The position numbers and the translations under genes were made by a program. Below the pieces are notes generated by a model, which searched no databases, had not been told where the DNA came from, and saw only the letters and a list, made by a program, of their open reading frames with translations. A stretch of DNA of 8,751 nucleotides. Origin: Acidobacteriaceae bacterium (GTDB lineage: Bacteria; Acidobacteriota; Terriglobia; Terriglobales; Acidobacteriaceae). This document shows positions 1 through 5,734 of the stretch, piece by piece. The DNA lies in the NCBI GenBank assembly GCA_003139975.1, contig PLHN01000266.1:1-8751 (forward strand), written 5' to 3'. How positions within the stretch are numbered: position 1 is the stretch's first letter; each line of letters begins with the position of its first letter.

Positions 1-315
1 TTCAAGTGCGGCCACGACGCGCCGATTTACGGTGTCATTGAAGGCATCATCGAGCAATCGGGTACGCCCTACTTCTGTTTCAAAGATCTCGACGAAAACA
101 AGCCGTCGGGCTCCATCAAGATTCGCGTCGAAACCATTGACTATTTTCTGCGTCGCTACCGCGAGGAAGTGATTCGCAAGCGCAAAGCCGCCGAGGACAT
201 CGAGGCCCGGTTGGTCGCGCTCGAAGCCCAATTACGCTGCGAGTCGCGCAACAGCGAGATGCCTCCGCCGGAGCAGGGAGTCTGGGAAGGAGCCCAGGAA
301 ATAGGCGCGGATTGA
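1..315 (+). CDS. C-terminal end of a BadF/HgdC-type acyl-CoA dehydratase activase (partial)
   Basis: The frame is open from base 1 and ends at TGA 313-315, giving 104 residues of a protein whose start lies outside the window. The segment with KCGHDAPIYG, then SGTPYF, DLDENKPSGSIKIR and a YFLRRYREE helix is the pattern I know from the end of large 'CoA-substrate-specific enzyme activase' proteins (BadF/BadG/BcrA/BcrD ATPase plus DUF2229 and HgdB-like parts, often over 1,000 residues). In studied relatives the ATPase part drives ATP-dependent electron transfer into 2-hydroxyacyl-CoA or benzoyl-CoA reductive enzymes; the role of the long fused forms is uncertain. After about residue 55 the sequence becomes a charged helical stretch (RKRKAAEDIEARLVALEAQL) and then a polar, Pro/Glu-rich tail, which looks species-specific. 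The gene converges on the hydrogenase operon, with only 20 nt between the two stop codons. The family call rests on this tail alone; no ATPase motif is visible here. Confidence 0.75.
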   Translation, partial: FKCGHDAPIYGVIEGIIEQSGTPYFCFKDLDENKPSGSIKIRVETIDYFLRRYREEVIRKRKAAEDIEARLVALEAQLRCESRNSEMPPPEQGVWEGAQEIGAD

Positions 316-335
316 AGTAGAGGCCTCCGGAGCCG

Positions 336-797
336 CTAGCGCGTCGTCAGGAGCGCGAGAATCCCGGCGCTCACCTGAGTAACCACCGAGTCGATGGCCG
401 CCAAAACCGCAGCTGAGATCTCAGAGCCGCGCTCGAACTGTTGGCCCTCAATTCCACAGACCCGAAGTCGAGCTGGAAATTTTCCCAAAGCGCGGCCAAG
501 CTCAATTGCTTTTGCAATGTCGAACCCGTGGCTTGATACGGCCGCGTCTTTTGCAACATTGGGAAGACCAGATCCCGCAAGATTCGAGTCCCAAACATGC
601 ACCGTGCCAGGTGGAGCACCAGTCACGACTGCATCCACGAGGATCACATCGTCATTCGGTCGCCATCTCTCGATGAGCGCGAGCGCATCCCCAGTGTGAA
701 CTTCGGCTTCGAACTCGAGGTTCCGAAGCCGCTCCGCGACCACAATACCGGCCTGATCATCCCCACGATGCCGATTCCCACAGCCGATGATCTTCAT
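336..797 (-). CDS. [NiFe] hydrogenase maturation endopeptidase (HycI/HybD/HyaD family)
   Basis: This is the nickel-dependent protease that removes the C-terminal tail of the hydrogenase large subunit once nickel has been inserted. From the Met at 797 it is 153 aa, normal for the family. Visible signatures are the N-terminal MKIIGCGN strand-loop, DDQAG at 13-17 (D13/D14 at the position of the first metal ligand), ILVDAV with D55 as the second ligand, and SSHGFD with H90 as the third. It is the last gene of the operon, and its only visible substrate, HydA, is encoded just upstream with an intact tail. Start choice is ambiguous. The frame is open up to 899, but that would overlap hydA with non-family sequence. 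Met codons at 812 (MKIGD...) and 797 are both usable and neither has a strong Shine-Dalgarno; 797 fits the family N-terminus best. Confidence 0.88.
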   Translation of the reverse strand: MKIIGCGNRHRGDDQAGIVVAERLRNLEFEAEVHTGDALALIERWRPNDDVILVDAVVTGAPPGTVHVWDSNLAGSGLPNVAKDAAVSSHGFDIAKAIELGRALGKFPARLRVCGIEGQQFERGSEISAAVLAAIDSVVTQVSAGILALLTTR

Positions 798-844
798 ATC
801 GCCGATCTTCATATTACGATTGAATGCGCCCCAGCCAGTATTTC

Positions 845-2143
845 TTACGCGTCGCGGTCGATCTGCAGTTTCAGGAAGTGTGTCGCACACGAAATGCACG
901 GGTCGTAATTACGGATGGCCTGCTCGCACTTCCACGTGGCTTCATCCAGCGGCCATGCGACCAAGTGCGAAGCGTACTCGCGAAGATCGTCTTCGATCCG
1001 CCGCTGATTCTGCGAGGTGGGCGGGATGATCTTGGCCGACAGGATCAAGCCGTTTTCATCCAGCGCATAACGATGGTAAAGGATGCCGCGCGGAGCCTCG
1101 GTAATCGCTTGCCCCGAGCCCGCGCGATTGGGGGCCTCCACTCGGGGCGCCGCGGGCGGTTCGTATTCTCGAATCACGCGTAAGGCCTCCGCGCAGGCAA
1201 ACACCAGCTCCACCGCACGCACGATAATGCTGCGAAAGGGATTCTTGACGGGAGGCTGGAGTCCGGCCTTGGCAGCGGTTTCCTGCGCGGCTGCGGGTAA
1301 TTTGTCGTAGTTAAGGTTGAAGCGTGCCAATGGCCCTACCAGGTACGAACCCCGCCCACGCATCACCGAGTGCAGTGCATTCGAGTGCTTAACGTGCAAT
1401 TCCTGGAAATGATCTTCGTATTCGGCCGCGTCGATATTGAGGCCGTGGTTCGACACCAATCGGCCCTCGTTAAAGGGATACTCATCGGGATGGCGCAGTG
1501 CAACGAATTCGTAATCCTGCTCGAAGATAGGGAACTCCAGCGAGGAAGTCCATTGCACTGCCTCGCAGGACGCTGCCAGCGCCCACTCCAGATCCGGCAC
1601 CAATTCGCGCACCTGCTGTTTCGTCGGCACGCGATGGAAGCCGCCCACCGCCGCCGAGATCGGATGAATCTCGCGCCCGCCAAGCAACTGCACGATCCGA
1701 TTCCCAATCTTTTTCAGCCGCAGAGCTTTCTCAACCACCTCGCGATGATCGCGTGCCATCTCGATCACGTCCTCGTAGCCAAGAAAGTCGGGCGCGTGCA
1801 GCATGTAGACGTGCAGCGTGTGGCTCTCGATCCATTCTCCGCAATAAAACAATCTCCGCAGCAGACGTACCGCCGGATCAATGCGGAGGCCGAGCGCGCG
1901 CTCAATCGCGTGCACGGCGCTCATCTGGTAGGCAATCGGGCAGATTCCGCAGATACGCGCCGTAATGTCGGCCGCCTCGGAAAAATGTCGGTCGCGCAAA
2001 AACGCTTCGAACATACGCGGAGGCTCGAAGATCTTGAGCTTCACATCCGTGACCCGCTCCCCGACCAGCTTGATGTACAGCGAGCCCTCGCCTTCCACGC
2101 GAGCCAGCGTGTCGACCTTGATCGTCCTGGTTGTGCCGGTCAT
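845..2143 (-). CDS. hydA: Group 3b [NiFe] hydrogenase large (alpha) subunit
   Basis: This is the catalytic subunit (432 aa) carrying the NiFe(CN)2CO site that splits or forms H2. The N-terminal motif ARVEGEG (14-20) is present. The L1 cysteine motif is RICGICP (63-69, ligands C65 and C68) and the L2 motif is DPCISCATH (414-422, ligands C416 and C419), so all four nickel ligands are in place. Ten residues ([10 protein letters not shown]) follow H422; this is the tail expected to be cut off by the endopeptidase encoded next. The [10 protein letters not shown] form of L1 and the hydBGDA context point to the cytosolic NAD(P)-linked sulfhydrogenase type. A longer in-frame start exists at 2188. I chose 2143 because its ATG overlaps the hydD stop as ATGA, a GAGGAG Shine-Dalgarno lies 11 nt upstream, and the protein then begins close to the family N-terminus. 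It shows no signal peptide and should be cytoplasmic, paired with HydD. Confidence 0.95.
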   Translation of the reverse strand: MTGTTRTIKVDTLARVEGEGSLYIKLVGERVTDVKLKIFEPPRMFEAFLRDRHFSEAADITARICGICPIAYQMSAVHAIERALGLRIDPAVRLLRRLFYCGEWIESHTLHVYMLHAPDFLGYEDVIEMARDHREVVEKALRLKKIGNRIVQLLGGREIHPISAAVGGFHRVPTKQQVRELVPDLEWALAASCEAVQWTSSLEFPIFEQDYEFVALRHPDEYPFNEGRLVSNHGLNIDAAEYEDHFQELHVKHSNALHSVMRGRGSYLVGPLARFNLNYDKLPAAAQETAAKAGLQPPVKNPFRSIIVRAVELVFACAEALRVIREYEPPAAPRVEAPNRAGSGQAITEAPRGILYHRYALDENGLILSAKIIPPTSQNQRRIEDDLREYASHLVAWPLDEATWKCEQAIRNYDPCISCATHFLKLQIDRDA

Positions 2144-2931
2144 TTCCGTTGACACTCCTCGCTGGCCTGGCGGAACTGCCACGCCCACGCGTTGAATCCC
2201 CGGAACGCGCGCTGGATCTGGTCATTGGATTGCCCAAGAATACGTAGTTGATCCGTCAAAGAAGCGGTGTTGGGCGTTTCCATAGGTCCATAGCAACCGT
2301 AGCAGCCACGGTCGTAGCTTGGGCAAAGCGCGCCGCAGCCAGCCTGCGTAACCGGCCCCAGGCATGCGATCCCCCGCGCCACTGCAATGCACACGTTCGC
2401 CTTGCGCTTGCACTCGATGCAAACGCTGTAAGTGGGAATGTTGGGCTTTCGCCCCGCCAGCGTCGCGGAAATCAGCTCGACAAGCTGATATTTGTTGATT
2501 GGGCAGCCGCGCAATTCGAAATCCACCGGAACATGTTCGGCGATGGGAGTCGATAGCTTCAACGTGCTGATGTACTGCGGCGAGGCGTACACCACGCGAA
2601 TGAATTCATCCACGTCTTTCCAGTTGCGCAGAGCCTGAATGCCTCCCGCGGTGGCGCAGGCCCCGATCGTGATCAAGGTCTTGCACTTGCGGCGCACCTC
2701 CTGAATCCGCTCGGCATCCCCGTGCGTGATGACCGAACCCTCGACCAGGCCGATATCGTAAGGCCCTTTCAGCATGGTGCGCGTGGCTTCAGGGAAGTAG
2801 GCGATCTCCACCGCGCCGACTACCGCCAGAAGCTCATCCTCGGCATCGAGCAGGCTGAGCTGGCAACCGTCGCAGGATGCGAACTTGAAGACAGCGATTC
2901 TAGGTCGGGATTTCTTCTTCTCAGAGCTCAT
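2140..2931 (-). CDS. hydD: Group 3b [NiFe] hydrogenase small (delta) subunit
   Basis: This is the electron-relay subunit that docks to HydA and passes electrons between the NiFe site and the HydB/HydG module. It is 263 aa with no Tat signal, as expected for cytosolic group 3 enzymes. The proximal [4Fe-4S] cluster ligands are clear: the CDGC motif (C20, C23), C92 in IGACATAGG and C143 in RGCP. Exactly eight further cysteines follow (C171, C174, C181, C190, C199, C203, C210, C213), enough for two more [4Fe-4S] clusters and matching the three-cluster small subunits of sulfhydrogenase-type enzymes. Assigning individual ligands among these eight is inference. The start at 2931 overlaps the end of hydG by 11 nt; only a weak GGA-type Shine-Dalgarno is visible, so it may depend on coupling. 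Its stop overlaps the hydA start by 4 nt. Confidence 0.94.
   Translation of the reverse strand: MSSEKKKSRPRIAVFKFASCDGCQLSLLDAEDELLAVVGAVEIAYFPEATRTMLKGPYDIGLVEGSVITHGDAERIQEVRRKCKTLITIGACATAGGIQALRNWKDVDEFIRVVYASPQYISTLKLSTPIAEHVPVDFELRGCPINKYQLVELISATLAGRKPNIPTYSVCIECKRKANVCIAVARGIACLGPVTQAGCGALCPSYDRGCYGCYGPMETPNTASLTDQLRILGQSNDQIQRAFRGFNAWAWQFRQASEECQRK
2155..2160 (-). promoter_or_regulatory. Ribosome binding site deciding the hydA start
   Basis: GAGGAG on the - strand lies 11 nt before the ATG at 2143, inside the end of hydD. It supports 2143 over the in-frame Met at 2188, which has no comparable site. The ATGA overlap with the hydD stop also suggests translational coupling between the two subunits. 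Confidence 0.65.
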
Positions 2932-3766
2932 ATTTGTCCATCATCGGGCCAATCTGCTCGTAGGTAAACACCGGTCCATCCTTGCAGATGAAATGCGGGC
3001 CGTACTGGCAGTGGCCGCAGAAGCCCACCGCGCACTTCATGTTTCTTTCCATGGACAGGTAAATCTGACGGCGCCCGAAGCCGTGACCTTCCAGATCGCG
3101 GGCCACAAATCGCATCATGATCTCGGGTCCGCAAAGCATGGCCACCGATTGCGCCGGGCGCAGCCGCGCGTACTTGAGCAAGGTCGTCACCACTCCAACG
3201 TGGTTGCGCCAGCTCAAGCCGCCGTAGTCCACCGTCGTTAGTACCTGCGTGTCGCGCTGCCGTGCCCAAGACGCCAGTTCTTTGCGATAGAGAAGATCGC
3301 GCGGGCTGCGTGCACCGTAAAGCAGCACCAGCCGGCCGTACTCTGTACGATGCGAGAGCACGTGATAGATAACCGGTCGCAAGGGCGCAAGCCCGATGCC
3401 GCCCGCCACGATCACCAGATCGCGGCCCCGCGCTGCATCCACCGGCCATCCGATTCCGAATGGGCCGCGCACCCCAACGCCGGCGCCGGGTTTCTGGCTG
3501 ACGAACGCGTTCGTGGCCTTCCCGACGGAGCGCACGGTGTAAACCAGCCGGTCCTGTTTCCCGGGATCGCCGCTGATCGAGATAGGCAGCTCGCCTACCC
3601 CGAAGACCCACAACATGCTGAATTGTCCCGGCTGAAAGCCAATCGCCCCAGCCCCATCTTCCGGCTGGAGCGTCAGCGTGAAGGTATCGGGAGTTTCCTT
3701 GATCACCTCACGCACGGAGTGCGTCTGCGGCATCATCGGTTCGAGAGCTATGGCTGCTGAGTTCAT
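2921..3766 (-). CDS. hydG: Group 3b hydrogenase FAD/NAD(P)-binding (gamma) subunit
   Basis: This flavoprotein exchanges electrons with NAD(P)(H) for the hydrogenase (281 aa, ferredoxin-NADP reductase / dihydroorotate dehydrogenase B electron-transfer fold). A beta-barrel FAD domain occupies about residues 13-110, with PGQF (46-49), the flavin-binding strand LPISIS (60-65) and GPFGIGWP (101-108). The NAD(P) domain follows, with the dinucleotide loop [12 protein letters not shown] (120-131), [13 protein letters not shown] (148-160) and LCGPEIM (211-217). The C-terminus carries four cysteines (C245, C250, C253, C261) in the pattern of the [2Fe-2S] site of this family. The ATG at 3766 overlaps the stop of the preceding CNB-fold gene as ATGA and lacks an obvious Shine-Dalgarno, suggesting translational coupling; Met codons 11 and 12 are weaker alternatives. 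Preference for NADPH over NADH cannot be read from the sequence with certainty. Confidence 0.93.
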   Translation of the reverse strand: MNSAAIALEPMMPQTHSVREVIKETPDTFTLTLQPEDGAGAIGFQPGQFSMLWVFGVGELPISISGDPGKQDRLVYTVRSVGKATNAFVSQKPGAGVGVRGPFGIGWPVDAARGRDLVIVAGGIGLAPLRPVIYHVLSHRTEYGRLVLLYGARSPRDLLYRKELASWARQRDTQVLTTVDYGGLSWRNHVGVVTTLLKYARLRPAQSVAMLCGPEIMMRFVARDLEGHGFGRRQIYLSMERNMKCAVGFCGHCQYGPHFICKDGPVFTYEQIGPMMDKYEL

Positions 3767-4224
3767 CGCTGCACTGCGTAAACATCTACTTGCTGAAACC
3801 GGGCTTCATCCAGCCGGTGCTCCACAATCTGCACCACTCGCTTTAAGATTTCATAGCCTAGATCGTGATTTTCCTCACACTTCGCGCGCAGACATTTTCC
3901 GTCCAGCGCGATCGCGCGTACGCTTTGGACGGCATGGCCGTGGAACTTCCACACATACGGCGGCAAAAGCCATGACCAGCCCACAATCTCTCCTTCGCCC
4001 GCCGTAGAGACGATGATGGGCTTACGATGCGGCGCAAAGATTTCTATCGCAACTTTGCCTTCGCGGATCAGATAAAACGTGTCCGCGGGCGTGCCCTCTT
4101 TGAAGACGTAACTGCCTGCCTCAAAACGTACGTTCGACGCACACCCAACAACCAGGTTCAGGTAGGCATGATCGAGGCCGGCAAAAAAAGGACATTCCGC
4201 AATAATGCGTTCAAGGTTTTCCAT
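3763..4224 (-). CDS. Stand-alone cyclic-nucleotide-binding-fold protein in the hydrogenase operon
   Basis: This 153-aa protein has a single CRP-type cNMP-binding beta-roll. About residues 1-30 form the leading helices (MENLERIIAECPFFAGL), residues 32-75 carry the FEAGSYVFKEG and DTFYLIREGKVAIEI strands, and a C-terminal helix starts near 120. There is no helix-turn-helix after the roll, so it is not a CRP/FNR transcription factor. The phosphate-binding cassette is atypical: where cAMP binders have a GE-A-(L) helix and a conserved Arg, this has GEIVGWSWLLPPYVWKFHG (77-95) with no Arg. Its ligand may therefore not be cAMP or cGMP, or it may bind none. It has four cysteines (C11, C28, C111, C116). 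It lies 4 nt after hydB with a GGGAGG Shine-Dalgarno, and its stop overlaps the hydG start. From memory, similar small proteins occur in bacterial group 3b operons. A regulatory or assembly role for the enzyme is inference. Confidence 0.87.
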   Translation of the reverse strand: MENLERIIAECPFFAGLDHAYLNLVVGCASNVRFEAGSYVFKEGTPADTFYLIREGKVAIEIFAPHRKPIIVSTAGEGEIVGWSWLLPPYVWKFHGHAVQSVRAIALDGKCLRAKCEENHDLGYEILKRVVQIVEHRLDEARFQQVDVYAVQR

Positions 4225-4228
4225 GCTT

Positions 4229-5362
4229 CTAGCCCTCCCGAATCGCCCGAACTTCTTCCGTAATGTCGATGCCCGGCGGGCACCACGTTATGCACCGTCC
4301 GCAACCGACGCATCCCGAACCGCCGAACTGATCAATCCACGACGCCAGTTTATGAGTCATCCACTGCCGGTAGCGGGCCTTGCTCGAATTGCGAATATTG
4401 CCTCCGTGGATGTAGGAAAACCCCAGGGTGAAACACGAATCCCAGCGCCGCCACCGCTCGGCATGATCGCCCGTGACGTCGGTGACGTCTTCGACGGTCG
4501 TGCAGAAGCACGTAGGACACACCATCGTGCAATTCGCACACGTCAGACATCGCCTGGCAACATCGTCCCAGCGTGGATGCTCGAAATTCTGGTAGAGCAG
4601 CTCCTTGATGCCTGTCGTGTCGATGCTGCGCACCTGCTGCCGCGCTGCGCCTTCGACCGCGGCTTCCGCCTCGTGCAAATCGGCATCGGTAGCCGGAGCG
4701 GCTTGCAGTTCGGCTAGCACTTCCGCGCCGCGTTCGCTGCCCGTCTCAACTACGAAACCATGGCTGCCATTGCCCAACAGTTCCGTCAGCGCTAAATCGA
4801 ACCCGGCCCGCGCCCGCGGCCCGGTTCCCATCGAAACGCAAAAGCACGTTTTCGCCGATTGTGTGCATTGCACCGCCACCACAAACACGCCCAACCGCCG
4901 TTCTTTGTAGACCGGGTCAACGTACTTGTCTTCCAGCAACACACGGTCCTGCGCCCCAACGGCCGCCAGTTCGCAGGCGCGAACTCCCAGAAATGCATAA
5001 GGATGTTTCGGAGCGGTCTCGTTGTTCAGAATGCGAAACGTCCCGTCCTTGCGTTCTGCGGAGAGCAGTCGCACGTCCGCGGGATGAAGATATTTCTTCA
5101 GGCTTTGTGGTCCGACAACGTAGCCAAAGAACGCGTCATCCGCGCGCCGTTTCAGCCCGTAGCGGCCTGGTTCCTGCTCGTCGGTCCAACCCACCGGCAG
5201 CTCCTTAGGCGATTCGATGTGGTCGTAGACAATGGCCCCATCGCGCACCCTTGGCCCGTGGACCTCGTAGTCTCGGCGGGCGAGCGCAGCGATCAGCCTT
5301 CCGATCTCACTTGCCGGAAGAACAAAGTGACGGCGTTCGATGACTAGATTGCGATCTGCCAT
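4229..5362 (-). CDS. hydB: Group 3b hydrogenase Fe-S electron-transfer (beta) subunit
   Basis: This iron-sulfur subunit (377 aa) links HydG to the HydD/HydA pair; it is related to sulfhydrogenase beta and anaerobic sulfite reductase subunit A. Residues 1-170 form the family N-terminal domain, with [12 protein letters not shown] (124-135) and the C-rich [11 protein letters not shown] stretch (C166, C173, C175). Two ferredoxin-like [4Fe-4S] motifs follow: C272-C275-C278-C282 ([12 protein letters not shown]) and C351-C354-C357-C361 ([12 protein letters not shown]). More cysteines, C285 and C287 directly after the first motif and C310 in RRWDSC, also occur in the archaeal homologue as I remember it, so they may have a role. 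It is the first large gene of the operon. The start at 5362 is the only sensible ATG before an in-frame stop at 5375-5377. It has no good Shine-Dalgarno of its own and may depend on the small ORF that ends 12 nt upstream. Confidence 0.93.
   Translation of the reverse strand: MADRNLVIERRHFVLPASEIGRLIAALARRDYEVHGPRVRDGAIVYDHIESPKELPVGWTDEQEPGRYGLKRRADDAFFGYVVGPQSLKKYLHPADVRLLSAERKDGTFRILNNETAPKHPYAFLGVRACELAAVGAQDRVLLEDKYVDPVYKERRLGVFVVAVQCTQSAKTCFCVSMGTGPRARAGFDLALTELLGNGSHGFVVETGSERGAEVLAELQAAPATDADLHEAEAAVEGAARQQVRSIDTTGIKELLYQNFEHPRWDDVARRCLTCANCTMVCPTCFCTTVEDVTDVTGDHAERWRRWDSCFTLGFSYIHGGNIRNSSKARYRQWMTHKLASWIDQFGGSGCVGCGRCITWCPPGIDITEEVRAIREG
4234..4239 (-). promoter_or_regulatory. Ribosome binding site of the CNB-fold gene
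   Basis: GGGAGG on the - strand sits 9 nt before the ATG at 4224, overlapping the last codons of hydB. It is among the best Shine-Dalgarno sequences in the operon, so this small protein is probably translated well rather than being a passenger. Confidence 0.65.
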
Positions 5363-5374
5363 AGCGCTGAAAAG

Positions 5375-5464
5375 CTATGCCGCCAGCGTTCCTGAGGAAC
5401 CGGCAAGACGCTCTTCGAAATACATGAAAACTTGTGGAGGCCTGGATGGCCCGGCGAGTTTCAT
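5375..5464 (-). CDS. Possible 29-aa leader peptide or small protein before hydB
   Basis: The ATG at 5464 opens a 29-codon frame (begins MKLAGPSRPPQVFMYFEERL, ends GTLAA) that stops at TAG 5375-5377, leaving 12 nt before the hydB ATG. The reasons to consider it real are the AGGAGG Shine-Dalgarno at 6-nt spacing, its place in the predicted transcript, and the lack of a good ribosome binding site for hydB, which together would suit translational coupling. The product has no recognisable domain, no run of regulatory codons typical of attenuators, no transmembrane segment and no cysteine. I do not recognise it. It could equally be a chance ORF in a leader. It is not an N-terminal extension of hydB: it is in the same frame (87 nt plus stop, then 12 nt) but separated by the TAG. 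Confidence 0.35.
   Translation of the reverse strand: MKLAGPSRPPQVFMYFEERLAGSSGTLAA
5382..5404 (-). repeat. Hairpin just upstream of the hydB start
   Basis: A perfect 13-nt dyad (GTTCCT-g-AGGAAC, 5388-5400) is flanked by outer GCC/GGC arms (5382-5384 and 5402-5404), giving an imperfect stem of about nine pairs in the transcript. It overlaps the end of the small ORF and ends about 20 nt before the hydB ATG. It has no U-tract, so it is not a terminator. A translating ribosome on the small ORF would melt it, which fits a coupling or attenuation role, but that is inference. Confidence 0.4.
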
Positions 5465-5470
5465 CCACAT

Positions 5471-5476
5471 CCTCCT
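5471..5476 (-). promoter_or_regulatory. Near-perfect Shine-Dalgarno ahead of a small ORF in the hydB leader
   Basis: AGGAGG (within GAGGAGG) on the - strand is the strongest ribosome binding site in the window. It sits 6 nt before the ATG at 5464 and about 108 nt before the hydB ATG, too far to serve hydB directly. The adjacent ATG at 5470 has no spacer and is unlikely to be used. Confidence 0.5.
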
Positions 5477-5568
5477 CTTCTGGAACGGAAGTGAAGGCGC
5501 AGCGCCCGAGTTCCTATCGTCTGCAGCTGAGGTGAGCTGTCGATAATTTGAGCCCGATTGCTAGGCTC

Positions 5569-5574
5569 ATTATC
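5569..5574 (-). promoter_or_regulatory. Candidate -10 box of the hydrogenase operon
   Basis: GATAAT on the - strand matches TATAAT in five of six positions and predicts transcription starting near 5562. The call rests mostly on its exact spacing from the CRP-type dyad; alone it would be weak. Confidence 0.45.
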
Positions 5575-5595
5575 TCCATGGTGACCGATGCAAAC

Positions 5596-5611
5596 TGTGA
5601 CGCTCGTCACG
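5596..5611 (-). promoter_or_regulatory. CRP/FNR-family binding site upstream of hydB
   Basis: The + strand reads TGTGA-CGCTCG-TCACG, which matches the CRP consensus TGTGA-N6-TCACA in nine of the ten defined positions; the central 14 nt have perfect GTGACG/CGTCAC arms. Its centre (between 5603 and 5604) falls at -41.5 from the start site predicted from the GATAAT box, the standard class II activator position. The -35 segment is CAGTTT, far from consensus, as expected for an activator-dependent promoter. The regulator must be encoded elsewhere, because the operon's own CNB-fold protein lacks a DNA-binding domain. Which CRP/FNR family member uses it is unknown. Confidence 0.55.
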
Positions 5612-5734
5612 TAGTGCCCGTGTCGATCGTGAGAACCCACAGCTTTGCACAAATGACCGTTGTCTTGTCGGATGCCCTTACTGCTCTATGGGAAGCCCCG
5701 TTTACGAAACATGCTCTAGATTCGCACGCGATGC

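Larger units (their letters stand above)
5363..5734 (-). other. Promoter and leader region of the hydrogenase operon
   Basis: This is the only stretch over 300 nt without a large gene. Read on the - strand it holds, in order: the end of the phosphatase gene with no convincing intrinsic terminator; a CRP-type dyad (5596-5611); a GATAAT -10 candidate (5569-5574); three dyads within or next to the predicted transcript (arms GAGCC/GGCTC at 5550-5568, CAGCT/AGCTG at 5524-5539, and GGCGC/GCGCC at 5496-5506); a strong Shine-Dalgarno with a 29-codon ORF (5375-5464); and a hairpin (5382-5404) inside the end of that ORF. With the predicted start at 5562 the hydB leader would be about 200 nt. No recognisable riboswitch class was seen. 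Confidence 0.6.

Noticed and set aside
1370..2152. A 260-codon open frame on the + strand opposite hydA
   Set aside because: It is fully antisense to a gene with intact family motifs, has no domain pattern, and is typical of codon-biased GC-rich genes read backwards.
2144..2188. 15-residue N-terminal extension of hydA
   Set aside because: The ATGA junction with hydD and the GAGGAG site favour 2143.
3763..4224. The CNB-fold gene as the CRP-like regulator of the operon
   Set aside because: No helix-turn-helix follows the beta-roll, and it ends at residue 153.
5550..5568. GAGCC/GGCTC dyad as a terminator for the phosphatase gene
   Set aside because: The stem is only 5 bp with a 9-nt loop, there is no U-tract, and it overlaps the predicted hydrogenase promoter start.
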